Assembly (NCBI GenBank): GCA_022826755.1
Contig: JAJDUG010000008.1
Span: 1 to 64,000, forward strand
Length of the DNA stretch: 64,000 nt
Source of the DNA: Acidobacteriota bacterium
GTDB taxonomy: Bacteria > Acidobacteriota > Terriglobia > Versatilivoradales > Versatilivoraceae
Reading direction: 5' to 3'
Shown: piece by piece, positions 45,001 through 53,666 of the stretch
How the letters are laid out: each line of letters starts with the position of its first letter
Position numbering within the stretch: the stretch's first letter is position 1
Program-made: the position numbers and the translations under genes
Notes under the pieces: model-generated
Databases searched by the model: none
Seen by the model: the letters and a program-made list of their open reading frames with translations, nothing else
What the model was told of the DNA's origin: nothing

Positions 45001-45510
45001 TTATCCTTCTTGCCTTACCGATTCGATAGCGGTGTTTCTCGTATCTCGAATATGTCTGCCGAGGCGTTGAAAGTAGACGACCCCCCCGAGAATGGAAAGG
45101 ACATATTGAGGGTAATACTGGATTCTGTCCTCGCACCCGTTGCCAAAAACCTGGGCGCTTACAAAGATAGTTGCCAGCGACAAGGGGAGAAAAACTACCA
45201 GAAATCGAATGCTTACGACCCAACCTAGAACAAAGTATTTCTGAATCAAGTCGAAGCCGGTTTTCCCTCCATTCGCAACATAGACGTAATAGATACCTGC
45301 AATCGGAATGCAGGAAAACACAAGCGAAAACACCTCATCGTCCCAAGCCGCCAAGTCCGCGTCGCTGCATTCGTCCGTGGTCCCTGTTAGAAATGCGAAA
45401 GCCAGTCCAAGTAGAAAACTGTAAACGACCAGGTAGACAACTGCCTCCCGGTCACTGAGAGTCCTTTTCTTGAGCTTCCGTTTGAGTGGCTGGTACTTGA
45501 CAAAATACAT
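45001..45510 (-). CDS. Small polytopic membrane protein, unknown
   Basis: 169 residues with a basic N-terminus (KYQPLKRKLKKRTLSDRE) and four hydrophobic segments: VVYLVVYSFLLGLAFAFL, VFSLVFSCIPIAGIYYVYV, FLVVFLPLSLATIFVSA, and YVLSILGGVVYF. No family recognised. The region is visibly richer in A and T than the genes around it, and the gene lies alone on its strand, which fits recent acquisition. Its start ATG at 45510 has GAGGAGGAAAACGAG just upstream on the minus strand, a good ribosome site. Confidence 0.65.
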   Translation of the reverse strand: MYFVKYQPLKRKLKKRTLSDREAVVYLVVYSFLLGLAFAFLTGTTDECSDADLAAWDDEVFSLVFSCIPIAGIYYVYVANGGKTGFDLIQKYFVLGWVVSIRFLVVFLPLSLATIFVSAQVFGNGCEDRIQYYPQYVLSILGGVVYFQRLGRHIRDTRNTAIESVRQEG

Positions 45511-45686
45511 TCTCGTTTTCCTCCTCCGTCCATCAATTGTGAGCCAAAGTCCCCCTTGCCGCCCAGTGCTCTATGAGGCTAAAATGTCGCGTCGATCCTC
45601 GCGGTTCGGAGGGTCTTTTGCAGGCTCTGAGCCAGGCCCTATCCCGGATGCCGGCCGGCCATAATTTTGCAATTCAAGGAGAAATC

Positions 45687-46490
45687 GTGCACTTCACCCA
45701 GGAACAAATCGAATTCTTCCACGCCAACGGATACCTGCTGGGGCCCCGGGTGCTGTCGGACGCCACCATCGCCGAGTTGAAGCAGCGCATCCAGGGCATC
45801 CTGGACGGCAGCGTCTCCTTTCCCCAGCTCTACAAGGGGGAAACGGTGGAAAGGTCCGACGCCAAGGGCCAGTTGCCCTCGGTGAAGGTCGTCAACCTTT
45901 CCCGCCACGACTCGATTTTTCGCAAGGTGCTGAGCAACGATGTAGTCAGCACGCTAGCCAACGACCTCATGGAAGGGCCGGTGCGGCTGTGGGAAGACCA
46001 GATGATCTACAAGCCTGCCTTCGACCAGAAGACCACCCTGGGATGGCACCAGGACTATACCTACTGGGACCACGTCTCCCCTCCGGACCTGGCCACCTGC
46101 TGGATCGCCATCGACGACGCCACCGTAGACAACGGCTGCATGTACGTGGTTCCGGGAAGCCATCGCTGGGAGCTGGACTATTCCCGCGAGGACGTGGACG
46201 TGACCGATCCGGAGTGGCTGCTGAAACGCGCCGATCTGCCCGCCACGGTGGAGCCGGTGGCCTGCGAGGTGCCGGCCGGCCACTGCCACTTCCACCACTG
46301 CAGGACCTTTCACGGCTCCTACGGCAACAAGACCGACAACCCCCGGCGGAGCTACGTCATGCACCTGATGCCGGGACATATCCGCCGCCGCGGCGATGAC
46401 TGGAACGACCGCATGGCCTCGGTGGAGGGAGTGGCCGTTGGAGAGATCGTAAAGGGACCCAGCTACCCGGAGCTGCCGGTTTCCGCCTAG
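45687..46490 (+). CDS. Phytanoyl-CoA dioxygenase family protein (copy 1)
   Basis: 267 residues; GTG start at 45687 chosen for the AAGGAG 5-6 nt upstream. An Fe(II)/2-oxoglutarate-type oxygenase: FTQEQIEFFHANGYLLGPRVL at the front, iron ligands His and Asp in WHQDYTYWDH, a CMYVVPGSHRWE block, the distal His in FHHCRTFHGSYGNK and a 2-oxoglutarate Arg in PRRSYVMHLMPG. Hydroxylates an unknown, possibly non-CoA, substrate. The second copy on the minus strand (47987-48838) is only distantly similar in sequence. Confidence 0.88.
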   Translation: MHFTQEQIEFFHANGYLLGPRVLSDATIAELKQRIQGILDGSVSFPQLYKGETVERSDAKGQLPSVKVVNLSRHDSIFRKVLSNDVVSTLANDLMEGPVRLWEDQMIYKPAFDQKTTLGWHQDYTYWDHVSPPDLATCWIAIDDATVDNGCMYVVPGSHRWELDYSREDVDVTDPEWLLKRADLPATVEPVACEVPAGHCHFHHCRTFHGSYGNKTDNPRRSYVMHLMPGHIRRRGDDWNDRMASVEGVAVGEIVKGPSYPELPVSA

Positions 46491-46496
46491 CCGCGC

Positions 46497-46620
46497 GGGC
46501 GCCGCTTGGCGCCCGGGAAACCTCTATCGGCATTTTTTCTTCGTGTGTCTTCGTAGTCCTTCGTGGTCCTTCGTGGATATCTTGTTCCCCGGCTGGTCGG
46601 TCTGAGGCACGGCCGGCCTA
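46497..46620. repeat. Hairpin, CACGAAGG repeat and GTGCCTCAGACC module between convergent genes
   Basis: At 46497-46514 there is a perfect hairpin GGGCGCC-GCTT-GGCGCCC just past the dioxygenase stop. Then comes the repeat, which on the minus strand reads GATATCCACGAAGGACCACG then AAGGACTACGAAGACACACG. GTGCCTCAGACC lies 7 nt after the TAG of the cupin-fusion gene (46618-46620). No gene. Confidence 0.7.
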
Positions 46621-47901
46621 ATCCTCGATATTCCTCCACTCCAACTGCAGGAACTTGAAGGGCTTGTCCCCCAGCACCTTGTATCCGTGCTTGACGAAGC
46701 GAGGCGTGAAGATGACGTCCCCGGGGCCGACTTCGCGCTCGAACTCGCCCACCTCCCACAGGGCCTTTCCCTCCAGCACAATTTCGATCTGCTCCATGTT
46801 CGCATGGTAATGGACCGGCGTGTTGCCCCCGGGGCCGTACTCGACCAGGGCGATGATCGCCGATTCCGAGTTGATCTCGGGTGCGAGAAAGGTCACCTGT
46901 GAAATACCGAAGTGCCCTCCGGCCGCTTCCGCGCTCAGTTGCCGGATAGGATGGGTCTTCTCGGAGATCACGTAGCCCACCGGCTCCGCCACCGCCACAT
47001 CCAGGGCTCCGCTCCCGTCGAGATCCAACCCCTTCCTTGCCCGCGGCCACCAACGGGTGAAGCCGCTCAGATTGAACTTGAGTCGGGATACGGCGTGAGG
47101 ACTGGCCGTGCCGTTGGCAACGAACAGTTCCCCGGAAGCGGTGAAATCGAGACCGCCGGGAGATTTCAGGGTCGGGTCCTTGACGGGGTTTTCCGCCACC
47201 AGCTCCCCCTCTCGCAGAAAAACACGGTGAAGCTGATCGGTGGCTGCATCGGCAATGAAAGCCTCCCCCCAGGGGCTTTCGGCGGCGCCTGTCAGTTCAC
47301 CCCCCGGCAGAACCAGGGCGGTTCGGGAACCGCCCGTCAAGGACTCTCCCGACTTGTCGGTGAGCTGGTAGACGTGGTCCCCGGAAATCCCGAAGACCCG
47401 GCCCTGCAACACGAAAACATCCCGGTAGGTGCTTCCCGTCATCTTCCCGAACTTGTCCTTCAAGGGATCTCGGCGGGGCCCGCTGTTCCAGTCCTTGAAG
47501 TACATGTGACTCCGCTGGCGGAAAATCTCGTCGAGATTCGGGTCTTCCAGGAGTCGCCCACTCAGACCGGCGCGATCCCCCGGATTGCCGTCGTAGAGCT
47601 TGAGCCGGTCGGCGTCCGGGTCATAGACCAGCCGGCCGGTCAGATGCCGCTGGCGGTCGTAGACCGAGAGGATGTTGCCCCGCTGCATGGCGATCGAGGC
47701 GGCCGGGAAAACACCCGGGAAATCCTGGGCGCCGTAGGAAGCCACCTGCTTGACCTCGTCCTGTTTGTCTCTGATCTTGTACTGGACGATCTCCCCCTCG
47801 TTCTTGAGGACAAAGATCCGTTCCGTGGCCAGGCAGGGCAACAGGGTCAACAACATCAGTGGCAACCCCAAGAGCAGGATCCTCAGGTAGCGCGTCGGCA
47901 T
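46618..47901 (-). CDS. Exported propeller-like protein with C-terminal cupin domain
   Basis: 427 residues from the ATG at 47901 with GGAGG 6 nt upstream. Signal peptide (LRILLLGLPLMLLTLLPCLA). About residues 30-300 form repeated beta-strand units with propeller-like turns (GVFPAASIAMQRGNILSVYD, RDVFVLQGRVFGISGDHVYQ, SPWGEAFIADAATDQLHRVF, SPGGLDFTASGELFVANG). The last 120 residues are a cupin: HYHANMEQIEIVLEGKALWE then PGDVIFTPRFVKHGYKVLG with metal-ligand His and Glu. This combination in one exported chain is uncommon. It lies downstream of the second phytanoyl-CoA dioxygenase-type gene. Confidence 0.75.
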   Translation of the reverse strand: MPTRYLRILLLGLPLMLLTLLPCLATERIFVLKNEGEIVQYKIRDKQDEVKQVASYGAQDFPGVFPAASIAMQRGNILSVYDRQRHLTGRLVYDPDADRLKLYDGNPGDRAGLSGRLLEDPNLDEIFRQRSHMYFKDWNSGPRRDPLKDKFGKMTGSTYRDVFVLQGRVFGISGDHVYQLTDKSGESLTGGSRTALVLPGGELTGAAESPWGEAFIADAATDQLHRVFLREGELVAENPVKDPTLKSPGGLDFTASGELFVANGTASPHAVSRLKFNLSGFTRWWPRARKGLDLDGSGALDVAVAEPVGYVISEKTHPIRQLSAEAAGGHFGISQVTFLAPEINSESAIIALVEYGPGGNTPVHYHANMEQIEIVLEGKALWEVGEFEREVGPGDVIFTPRFVKHGYKVLGDKPFKFLQLEWRNIED

Positions 47902-47986
47902 CGGTTTCCTCCATTTCTTTGGTTGTTCCGGAGACAGGGCCAGCACCTCGGGATTCCATGGCATCCGGGGCCGGCCGGTCAAAAGA

Positions 47987-48838
47987 TTAGCGAAATTGCA
48001 GTCGGGCCCACTCCTCGGCGCTCCGCACGGCGCGCTCCGGCAGGCTCCGGCTGCGGGCGATGTGTCCCTGGTCCCGGCGCAGGGTGGGCTGGCGGGCATC
48101 CTGATAGCGCCAGTCCAGGTTCCAGCGAACCGTCCGGCCGCGATTGGGCAGACCCTGGTGAAACAGCAGATTGCTGAACAGCACCACGTCACCCGGGTCC
48201 AGCTCGATGGATACGGCCTTCTCGAACAGGGGCGTATACCTGGGATCGACGATCTCCAGGTAATAGCGGCGGCTGATGTGGGGCACCACCCCCAGCTTGT
48301 GGCTGCCGGGGACGAACTGCATGCAGCCGTTCTCCTCCCGCGCCGGCACCAGCGGCGACCAGACGTTGAGCATTCGCAGCTCCTCCACGTCATCCTCCTG
48401 CACAGCCTCATCGGTGTGCACGAAGTGGGTGTAGCCCCCGTCCTGGTGCCACCAGATGCGAGTGCCCTCCCAGTCGGGGAGCTTGGGACGCACAGTGTAG
48501 TTGGGATAGAGGCGAATCTCGCCGCCCAGGACCGACTCGACCAGGTCGAGCAGCTCCGGATGAAAGAAATAGCCGAAGATGCCGGGCAGGTGCAGTTCGT
48601 GGCGGAAGCTCTGGGGGCACCGGCCCATGCAGTCCCGATAGAGCCGGAAGATCCGGGTCTCGAAGGGCTCGTCCGAAAGGGTGGACTCCACCTGTCGGTC
48701 CCGAATCAAGCCGGCGGCCAGTTCGTCCACCAGTGTGTCGATATCGGCCCGGGCCGCGGCCACCACCTGCGGTTCCACCAGCCCCCGCAGAATGACGTAG
48801 CCCTCCTCGTCCAACTGCTTTCTCGAATCAGATTGCAT
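47987..48838 (-). CDS. Phytanoyl-CoA dioxygenase family protein (copy 2)
   Basis: 283 residues with start ATG at 48838. Iron-ligand pair in IWWHQDGGYTHF, the distal His in LLFHQGLPNRG and a 2-oxoglutarate Arg in GRTVRWNLDWRYQDARQP. Also GCMQFVPGSHKLGVVPH and a long LRLYPNYTVRPKLPDW-type insert. Soluble, cytoplasmic. The cupin-propeller gene follows 85 nt later on the same strand, so an operon is plausible. Shares only the family core with copy 1. Confidence 0.88.
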   Translation of the reverse strand: MQSDSRKQLDEEGYVILRGLVEPQVVAAARADIDTLVDELAAGLIRDRQVESTLSDEPFETRIFRLYRDCMGRCPQSFRHELHLPGIFGYFFHPELLDLVESVLGGEIRLYPNYTVRPKLPDWEGTRIWWHQDGGYTHFVHTDEAVQEDDVEELRMLNVWSPLVPAREENGCMQFVPGSHKLGVVPHISRRYYLEIVDPRYTPLFEKAVSIELDPGDVVLFSNLLFHQGLPNRGRTVRWNLDWRYQDARQPTLRRDQGHIARSRSLPERAVRSAEEWARLQFR

Positions 48839-49012
48839 GAAGTGATCGGCGCAGACTCGATCCCCGGATCAGGGGCCCCGGAAGCAATCCAGGGATCATA
48901 GAGTAAACCGGTGGATAAATAAAGGACGCCGGGGAGGGTCGACGCAACCGGAAGCGGCGACAGGATGGAGACATGGAGGTACAGGATCGACAGGTGGAAG
49001 AACCAAGCGCAA

Positions 49013-49082
49013 ATCGTTCCCTTCGTGGCCCTTGGTCGTCCTTCGTGGCCCTTCGTGGACAACTCTTTTTGTTTCTTGACTG
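49013..49082. repeat. CACGAAGG-type repeat in gap 48839-49209
   Basis: On the minus strand: AAACAAAAAGAGTTGTCCAC then GAAGGGCCACGAAGGACGAC then CAAGGGCCACGAAGGGAAC. It sits upstream of both divergent genes, the dioxygenase copy 2 (minus) and the HpcH/HpaI aldolase (plus). The remainder of the 371-nt gap shows no gene. Confidence 0.75.
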
Positions 49083-49209
49083 AACCTGCACCGGTGCGGT
49101 CACACCCGATGCCATCGTGATATGGTAGGAGCGGACGGGGTCCGCCGACCATCAACTCCACCATCGCCTCCAGCCAGCCAAACCCAAAAGAACCCCAGGA
49201 GCCACGCCA

Positions 49210-49995
49210 GTGAGAAAGAGCAAAGTCTTGAAAAAGTTCCGCAGTGGAAAATTCGCCCGGATCTGCGGGATGGGGCACTTCCTCCCCTTCTTCATCCGCC
49301 ACGCCGCCCATTCTCGATACGACGGGATCTGGTTCGACCTGGAACACCGGGCCATGGACGACAGGGAGGTGCAGTCCATTCTGGCCCTGTGTCAGCTCCA
49401 CGATATCGATTGCATGATCCGTCCCTCCACCCGGGAACCCGCCCGCTTGTACCGGTACCTGGAAGAGGGAGCCGCCGGCTTCATGTTTCCCTTTGTCAAC
49501 AACGCCCAGACCGCCAGGCAACTGGTCCGGGCGGTCAAATTTCCACCTCTGGGCGACCGTGGAGTCGACGGGGCGGGAATGGATGCGGATTACACCCTGG
49601 CTGCCTGGACGCCGGGGAGCGACTACTGCGGGGAAGCCAACCGCGAGACCTTCATCCTGGCCCAGATCGAGACCCCCGAGGCGCTGGAAAACGTGGAAGA
49701 AATCGCTGCCGTGGAGGGGATCGACTGTCTCTTCGTAGGCCCCGCCGATCTAACCCGCCGCATGTCCAGCTTGCCCGGGGCCAAGCCCTTCGTTCTGGAC
49801 GACGCCGTCCGGAGGGTGGCCGACGCCGCCGGCCAGGCCGGCAAAGCCTGGGGGGTCACGGTGCCCTCCCTGGAGGCCCTGGCAAAATACCGCGGGATGG
49901 GAGGCCAGGTGATGCCCTGGGGAGGAGACTATTTCCTGGTGGGGGTCCTGGACCAATGCCGCCGGGAGCTGGACGGAGTCCTGAACCAGGAATGA
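49210..49995 (+). CDS. HpcH/HpaI-family class II aldolase/citrate-lyase-like protein
   Basis: 261 residues; GTG start with AGGAG 9 nt upstream. Fold landmarks are YDGIWFDLEHRAMDD (the DLEH metal-site region), MIRPSTREPARLYRYLEEGAAG, FMFPFVNNAQTARQLV, FILAQIETPEALEN (metal-ligand Glu) and LFVGPADLTRRM (metal-ligand Asp). Cleaves or forms a C-C bond to a pyruvate-like or glyoxylate-like fragment with Mg or Mn. No signal peptide. Physiological substrate unclear; one of several carbonyl-handling genes here. Confidence 0.88.
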   Translation: MRKSKVLKKFRSGKFARICGMGHFLPFFIRHAAHSRYDGIWFDLEHRAMDDREVQSILALCQLHDIDCMIRPSTREPARLYRYLEEGAAGFMFPFVNNAQTARQLVRAVKFPPLGDRGVDGAGMDADYTLAAWTPGSDYCGEANRETFILAQIETPEALENVEEIAAVEGIDCLFVGPADLTRRMSSLPGAKPFVLDDAVRRVADAAGQAGKAWGVTVPSLEALAKYRGMGGQVMPWGGDYFLVGVLDQCRRELDGVLNQE

Positions 49996-50005
49996 AGCGC
50001 CCCGC

Positions 50006-50950
50006 TCAGCGCACGAACCAGCGGACCGCGCAGCGGACCTGGCTCTTTTGAAACTGGAGCGTGTAGGGATCGACCAGCCAGCGGGCCAGGTAGCCGTCGG
50101 TGCGGGCCAACAGCCAGCCGAAATCCCATCCCTTGCTCTGGTATCGGATCGGAATGGAAGGCTTGACCCGAACCACGGGCTGGGTTCCCGCCCACAGCCG
50201 CTTCTGCTCGGTATAGTAGTAGTTGGGCCCCACGTGAACGAACACCTCGTGGTCCATGGCCTTTGCCGGGTCATCGGCCAGGTCGGCGCACAGGCCGCGT
50301 AGCGCCACCTTGACGTCCCGGCCAAGGGCACACTGCCTGGCCAGTTCCTCGACCGAACCGGACACCACCGTGCCGTCCCCGGTGTGAGAGAGGACCTCTT
50401 CCCAGACGTCCAGCACGTGGAAACCATAGGACTCGAAGTCATAGATAAAGTTCTGGCTGGGGGCGTTGGTGCCGGCATCCCAGTCATCCAGGCGATGCGT
50501 GTTGGGGTCGGAACCCCGATCGTAGGGAGGTGAGGACCCCGGCAGCCCTTCGTCCGGCTTGCCGTCCAGGTAGGGCCGGGCGATGGCCTGCCGGCCGTTC
50601 TGGTTGTACATGAAGAAGGACATCGAGGCCCGGGGTCCAAAACCGTCCCCCACCAGTCCCACCGGCTGCCTGAGATTCATGATTCCGGCCGTCCAGCGAT
50701 CTTCCAGCAGATAGGTCACCCGAAAATCCGAGACTTCCTGAACCAGCTCGGGATTGTCGGAGTCGCGGTCCACGTGCTCGTTGTGGCGGAACTCGGTATA
50801 GATTCTGAGATCGGCGCCCCGCCGGATGGCGTCCGCCAGGGCTTCCTGGCTGCCCCCCACCGGCTGGCGCTGCTTGTCCAGGGAGAGAGCCAGCCGCCAG
50901 CGATTGCCTTCAGACGGCGCCTCTTCGATTGGACGGGTTTTCTCTACCAT
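50006..50950 (-). CDS. Protein of unknown function
   Basis: 314 residues, convergent with the HpcH/HpaI gene only 10 nt away. No signal peptide. Visible blocks: LRIYTEFRHNEHVDRDSDNPELVQEV, IMNLRQPVGLVGDGFGPRASMSFFMYNQNG, SYGFHVLDVWEEVLSHTG and YQSKGWDFGWLLARTDGYLARWLVDPYTL. The distribution of strands looks all-beta at the ends. I do not recognise the family. Start ATG at 50950 follows AGGAAAGGTCACATTCC (weak site). Confidence 0.7.
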   Translation of the reverse strand: MVEKTRPIEEAPSEGNRWRLALSLDKQRQPVGGSQEALADAIRRGADLRIYTEFRHNEHVDRDSDNPELVQEVSDFRVTYLLEDRWTAGIMNLRQPVGLVGDGFGPRASMSFFMYNQNGRQAIARPYLDGKPDEGLPGSSPPYDRGSDPNTHRLDDWDAGTNAPSQNFIYDFESYGFHVLDVWEEVLSHTGDGTVVSGSVEELARQCALGRDVKVALRGLCADLADDPAKAMDHEVFVHVGPNYYYTEQKRLWAGTQPVVRVKPSIPIRYQSKGWDFGWLLARTDGYLARWLVDPYTLQFQKSQVRCAVRWFVR

Positions 50951-51028
50951 GGAATGTGACCTTTCCTGTAAGTAGAACTATGGACGCAGGCAATAGCCCC
51001 CGTTGCGGGACGAGGTCCCGCCCTCAAT

Positions 51029-52606
51029 TCATCCCCGATGCTTCAAGGGACGACCGGGAAACCGGTCCAGCAGCTTTCCCTCCCGCAGCGCCCACTCACC
51101 GTTCACCAACAGGTGGTGAATGCCCCGTGGGGCATGGCGAGGCTCCAGGTAGCTGGCCCCGGTGCCGATCCGCTCGGCGTCGAATACCGTCAGGTCGGCC
51201 CAGAATCCCGGCGCCAGCAGACCTCGCCGTTCCAGCTTGAATCGGCGGGCCGGCAGCGCCGTCGCCTTGTGCACCGCCTCTTCAACCGTGAACCAGCCCT
51301 TCTCTCGAACATATTCCCCAAACAGCGTCGGGTAGGTTCCGAAGGTCCGAGGATGGGGAATCCCCTCGGTGTAAACCCCGTCGGTGATGATGGAGGTGAG
51401 CGGGTGGCTCAACACCTTGCGTAGATTTTCTTCCGACTGGTTGAAGGAAACGATCATCAGACTGGCCCGGGTCTCCTGCAGCAGATCCAGGGCCGTTTCC
51501 ACTCCGGAACGGATGCGCTCCTCGGCCACCTGTTGAATGGTCCTGCCGACCAGGGCCTGGTGGGTCCTCGCCCGCGCCGATGCGATCCATTGGTGGCCGC
51601 TCTCTCGCACCGATGCGATCAACAGGTTCTCCCAGCCGTTGCCCAGGTTGGCCTCGGTCTCGTCCGCGATCCTGGCCCGAGTGTCCCTGTCGGACAACCG
51701 CTCCAGCAAGCGCTCCGTTCCACCCTCCAGGGCCCAGCTCGGCAGGACCTGGGTCAAATGGCACGATCCCGCCAGGTAGGGATAGGCATCGATCCCCGCG
51801 TCCACCCCGTCCCGCTCAGCCTGATCCACCAGGTCCAACACCGCGTCCATCTTTTCCCAATTCTTTCGGCCCACCGTCTGCAGGTGGGAAAGCTGAACCG
51901 AGACCCCGGTCTCCCGCCCCAGGTCGAGGGCCTCCTCCACCGCCTCGAGGATGTGAAACTTGTAGTCCCTCAGGTGGGTGGTGTAGACGGCACCGTGTCG
52001 GTGGACGATCCGGCAGAGCCGGGCCAGCTCCGCGAAATCCCCGTAGCTGCTGGGAGCTTCGTTCAAGCCGGTGGAGAACCCGATCGATCCCTGTTCCAGG
52101 CAGGTGGACAACCTCCGTTCCATCCGACTCCACTCCGCGGCATCCAGCCGGGCCGCCTTGATCCCACAGACGTTGGCCCTGAGCGTGGCGTGGCCGGTGA
52201 GGGCCGCCACGTTGGTGCGGCTGCCCAGCCTCTGAAGGTCGTCGAAGTAGGCAGACGCATCGGTCCAGGCCCGCGAGCCCCGCCTGTCGAACAGGTCGAA
52301 ACTGGGAACCAGCTTCTCCGAAGGCAACCTTGGAAACAGGGAAAACCCGCAGTTGCCGACGACTTCGGTGCTGACCCCTTGCAGAATCTTCTCGGGGCGG
52401 TGTTCCAGCACCTCCAGGTCGCTGTGGCTGTGCACGTCGATGAACCCGGGCGCCACCGTGAGCCCGGAGCAGTCCACCACCTCCATGTCCGGGGAGGCGG
52501 CAACCGCGCCCACCTCCCGGATTCGGCCGTCATGGATCAGGACCGAGGCCTCCCTGCCAGGGCTGCCGCTGCCATCCACCACCCGTCCGTCGGACAAGAG
52601 AATCAC
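51029..52606 (-). CDS. N-acyl-D-amino-acid deacylase/D-aminoacylase-like amidohydrolase
   Basis: 525 residues, GTG start. An amidohydrolase barrel with small beta-sandwich: FIDVHSHSDL (metal His-x-His), EVVGNCGFS, YTTHLRDYKFH, VSVQLSHLQTVGRKNW, AGIDAYPYLAGSCHLTQVLP, TDGVYTEGIPHPRTFGTYP and a C-terminal PGFWADLTVFD. These match the D-aminoacylase subfamily, including the cysteine of the NCG motif and the terminal TVFD. Cytoplasmic. Directly followed by another amidohydrolase on the same strand (52620 stop, 13 nt away), so an operon. Confidence 0.9.
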   Translation of the reverse strand: MILLSDGRVVDGSGSPGREASVLIHDGRIREVGAVAASPDMEVVDCSGLTVAPGFIDVHSHSDLEVLEHRPEKILQGVSTEVVGNCGFSLFPRLPSEKLVPSFDLFDRRGSRAWTDASAYFDDLQRLGSRTNVAALTGHATLRANVCGIKAARLDAAEWSRMERRLSTCLEQGSIGFSTGLNEAPSSYGDFAELARLCRIVHRHGAVYTTHLRDYKFHILEAVEEALDLGRETGVSVQLSHLQTVGRKNWEKMDAVLDLVDQAERDGVDAGIDAYPYLAGSCHLTQVLPSWALEGGTERLLERLSDRDTRARIADETEANLGNGWENLLIASVRESGHQWIASARARTHQALVGRTIQQVAEERIRSGVETALDLLQETRASLMIVSFNQSEENLRKVLSHPLTSIITDGVYTEGIPHPRTFGTYPTLFGEYVREKGWFTVEEAVHKATALPARRFKLERRGLLAPGFWADLTVFDAERIGTGASYLEPRHAPRGIHHLLVNGEWALREGKLLDRFPGRPLKHRG

Positions 52607-52619
52607 CGGGGGCTACTCC

Positions 52620-53588
52620 TCAGCGCTTGAAGAAGAAATTCTCGGCCGTCTTCACCAGGATCTGGTCCTTGTCGCTTTCGCTCAGGAAGTCGGCGTGATC
52701 CTGAATCAAGGCCACGGCGGCCTCAAAGGTGTTCGGGGGATCGAGGGCCTGAAGGGGACAGTCGCTTTCCCACATGCAGCGTTCGGGACCAAAGGCCTCC
52801 ACCACCCGGCGGATGAGGGGAAGCTGTTCCAGGTACGGCGGCTCCTTGGCGCCCAGCGCATAGAAGGCCCCAATCTTGACCATCACGGCGGGGTGTTTGG
52901 CCATGGCGCACAGGGCCTCGATCTCCTCTTCCGGGAAGGTCCCCCGTCTTCCGATCAAACAGAGGTGGTCGATGATGACCGGGGTCTGGGGATGGCGCCG
53001 GCACATGCGGTCCAACTCGGGCAGGTCGGGCGGCGACATCAGGAAGCTGAGGGCCAGCCGGTGGTCGGCGGCCGCCTGGAACATCCTCTCGTACCCTTCA
53101 TGGTCGAGCCAGCGGGGGCCGTCGCCCAGGCGCGGCCGGGTGCTCTTGCCCCGAATGCGGAACGCCAGGATGCCTCCTCGAGCCAGGTCCACCATGGTCC
53201 TGTCGGGGCGGGCCAGGCTGACGTCGGTCACCGCCGGGACGATTCCCGTCCCCACGTAGTTGTCGGGCTGGGCGGCGATGATGTCCAGGATGTAGCTGTG
53301 GTCGAGGCCGTACCAGGTCATCTGGATCAGGTTGGTGCGTCGGACCCCCTGGGGCCGGCTGTGACGGGCCAGGTCCTCGGGAGTAAAGCTGGGAAACCAG
53401 AAGTCCTTTTTGCTGAACCCCGGCGCCAGGGGATACTTCTCGGTATCCGGAGTCCACACGTGCACGTGGGCGTCCACGATACCGGTTCGCTTGCCTGGAG
53501 CAGGAGCCGCCGGCGCCGGCTTGGCGGCCGCCAGCAAGCCCAGGCCCGCGCCGGATACGAGCAATTCTCTGCGGGTGAGTTCTTTCAT
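52620..53588 (-). CDS. Tat-exported amidohydrolase_2 family protein
   Basis: 322 residues from the ATG at 53588 with GAGGT 5 nt upstream. Tat-type leader LTRRELLVSGAGLGLLAAAK precedes a metal-dependent hydrolase of the PF04909 type: VDAHVHVWTPDTEKYPLAPG, MTWYGLDHSYILDIIAAQPD, IIDHLCLIGRRG and CMWESDCPLQALDPP. The His-x-His and the late Asp (SDCP) are present. The gene sits between the D-aminoacylase-like gene and the aldo/keto reductase, all on the minus strand. Substrate unknown; lactonase or decarboxylase activities occur in this family. Confidence 0.87.
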   Translation of the reverse strand: MKELTRRELLVSGAGLGLLAAAKPAPAAPAPGKRTGIVDAHVHVWTPDTEKYPLAPGFSKKDFWFPSFTPEDLARHSRPQGVRRTNLIQMTWYGLDHSYILDIIAAQPDNYVGTGIVPAVTDVSLARPDRTMVDLARGGILAFRIRGKSTRPRLGDGPRWLDHEGYERMFQAAADHRLALSFLMSPPDLPELDRMCRRHPQTPVIIDHLCLIGRRGTFPEEEIEALCAMAKHPAVMVKIGAFYALGAKEPPYLEQLPLIRRVVEAFGPERCMWESDCPLQALDPPNTFEAAVALIQDHADFLSESDKDQILVKTAENFFFKR

Positions 53589-53666
53589 GGTTACCTCGAT
53601 GCAAAAGGCTCCGTGGAATGAATAGGCTGTTTCGATCTGTGCCCGGAGGCCAGGCGACCGTCCCAA

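Noticed and set aside
46497-46514. Hairpin after dioxygenase copy 1 as an intrinsic terminator.
   Set aside because: The stem is perfect but no T-run follows on either strand, so termination is not supported.
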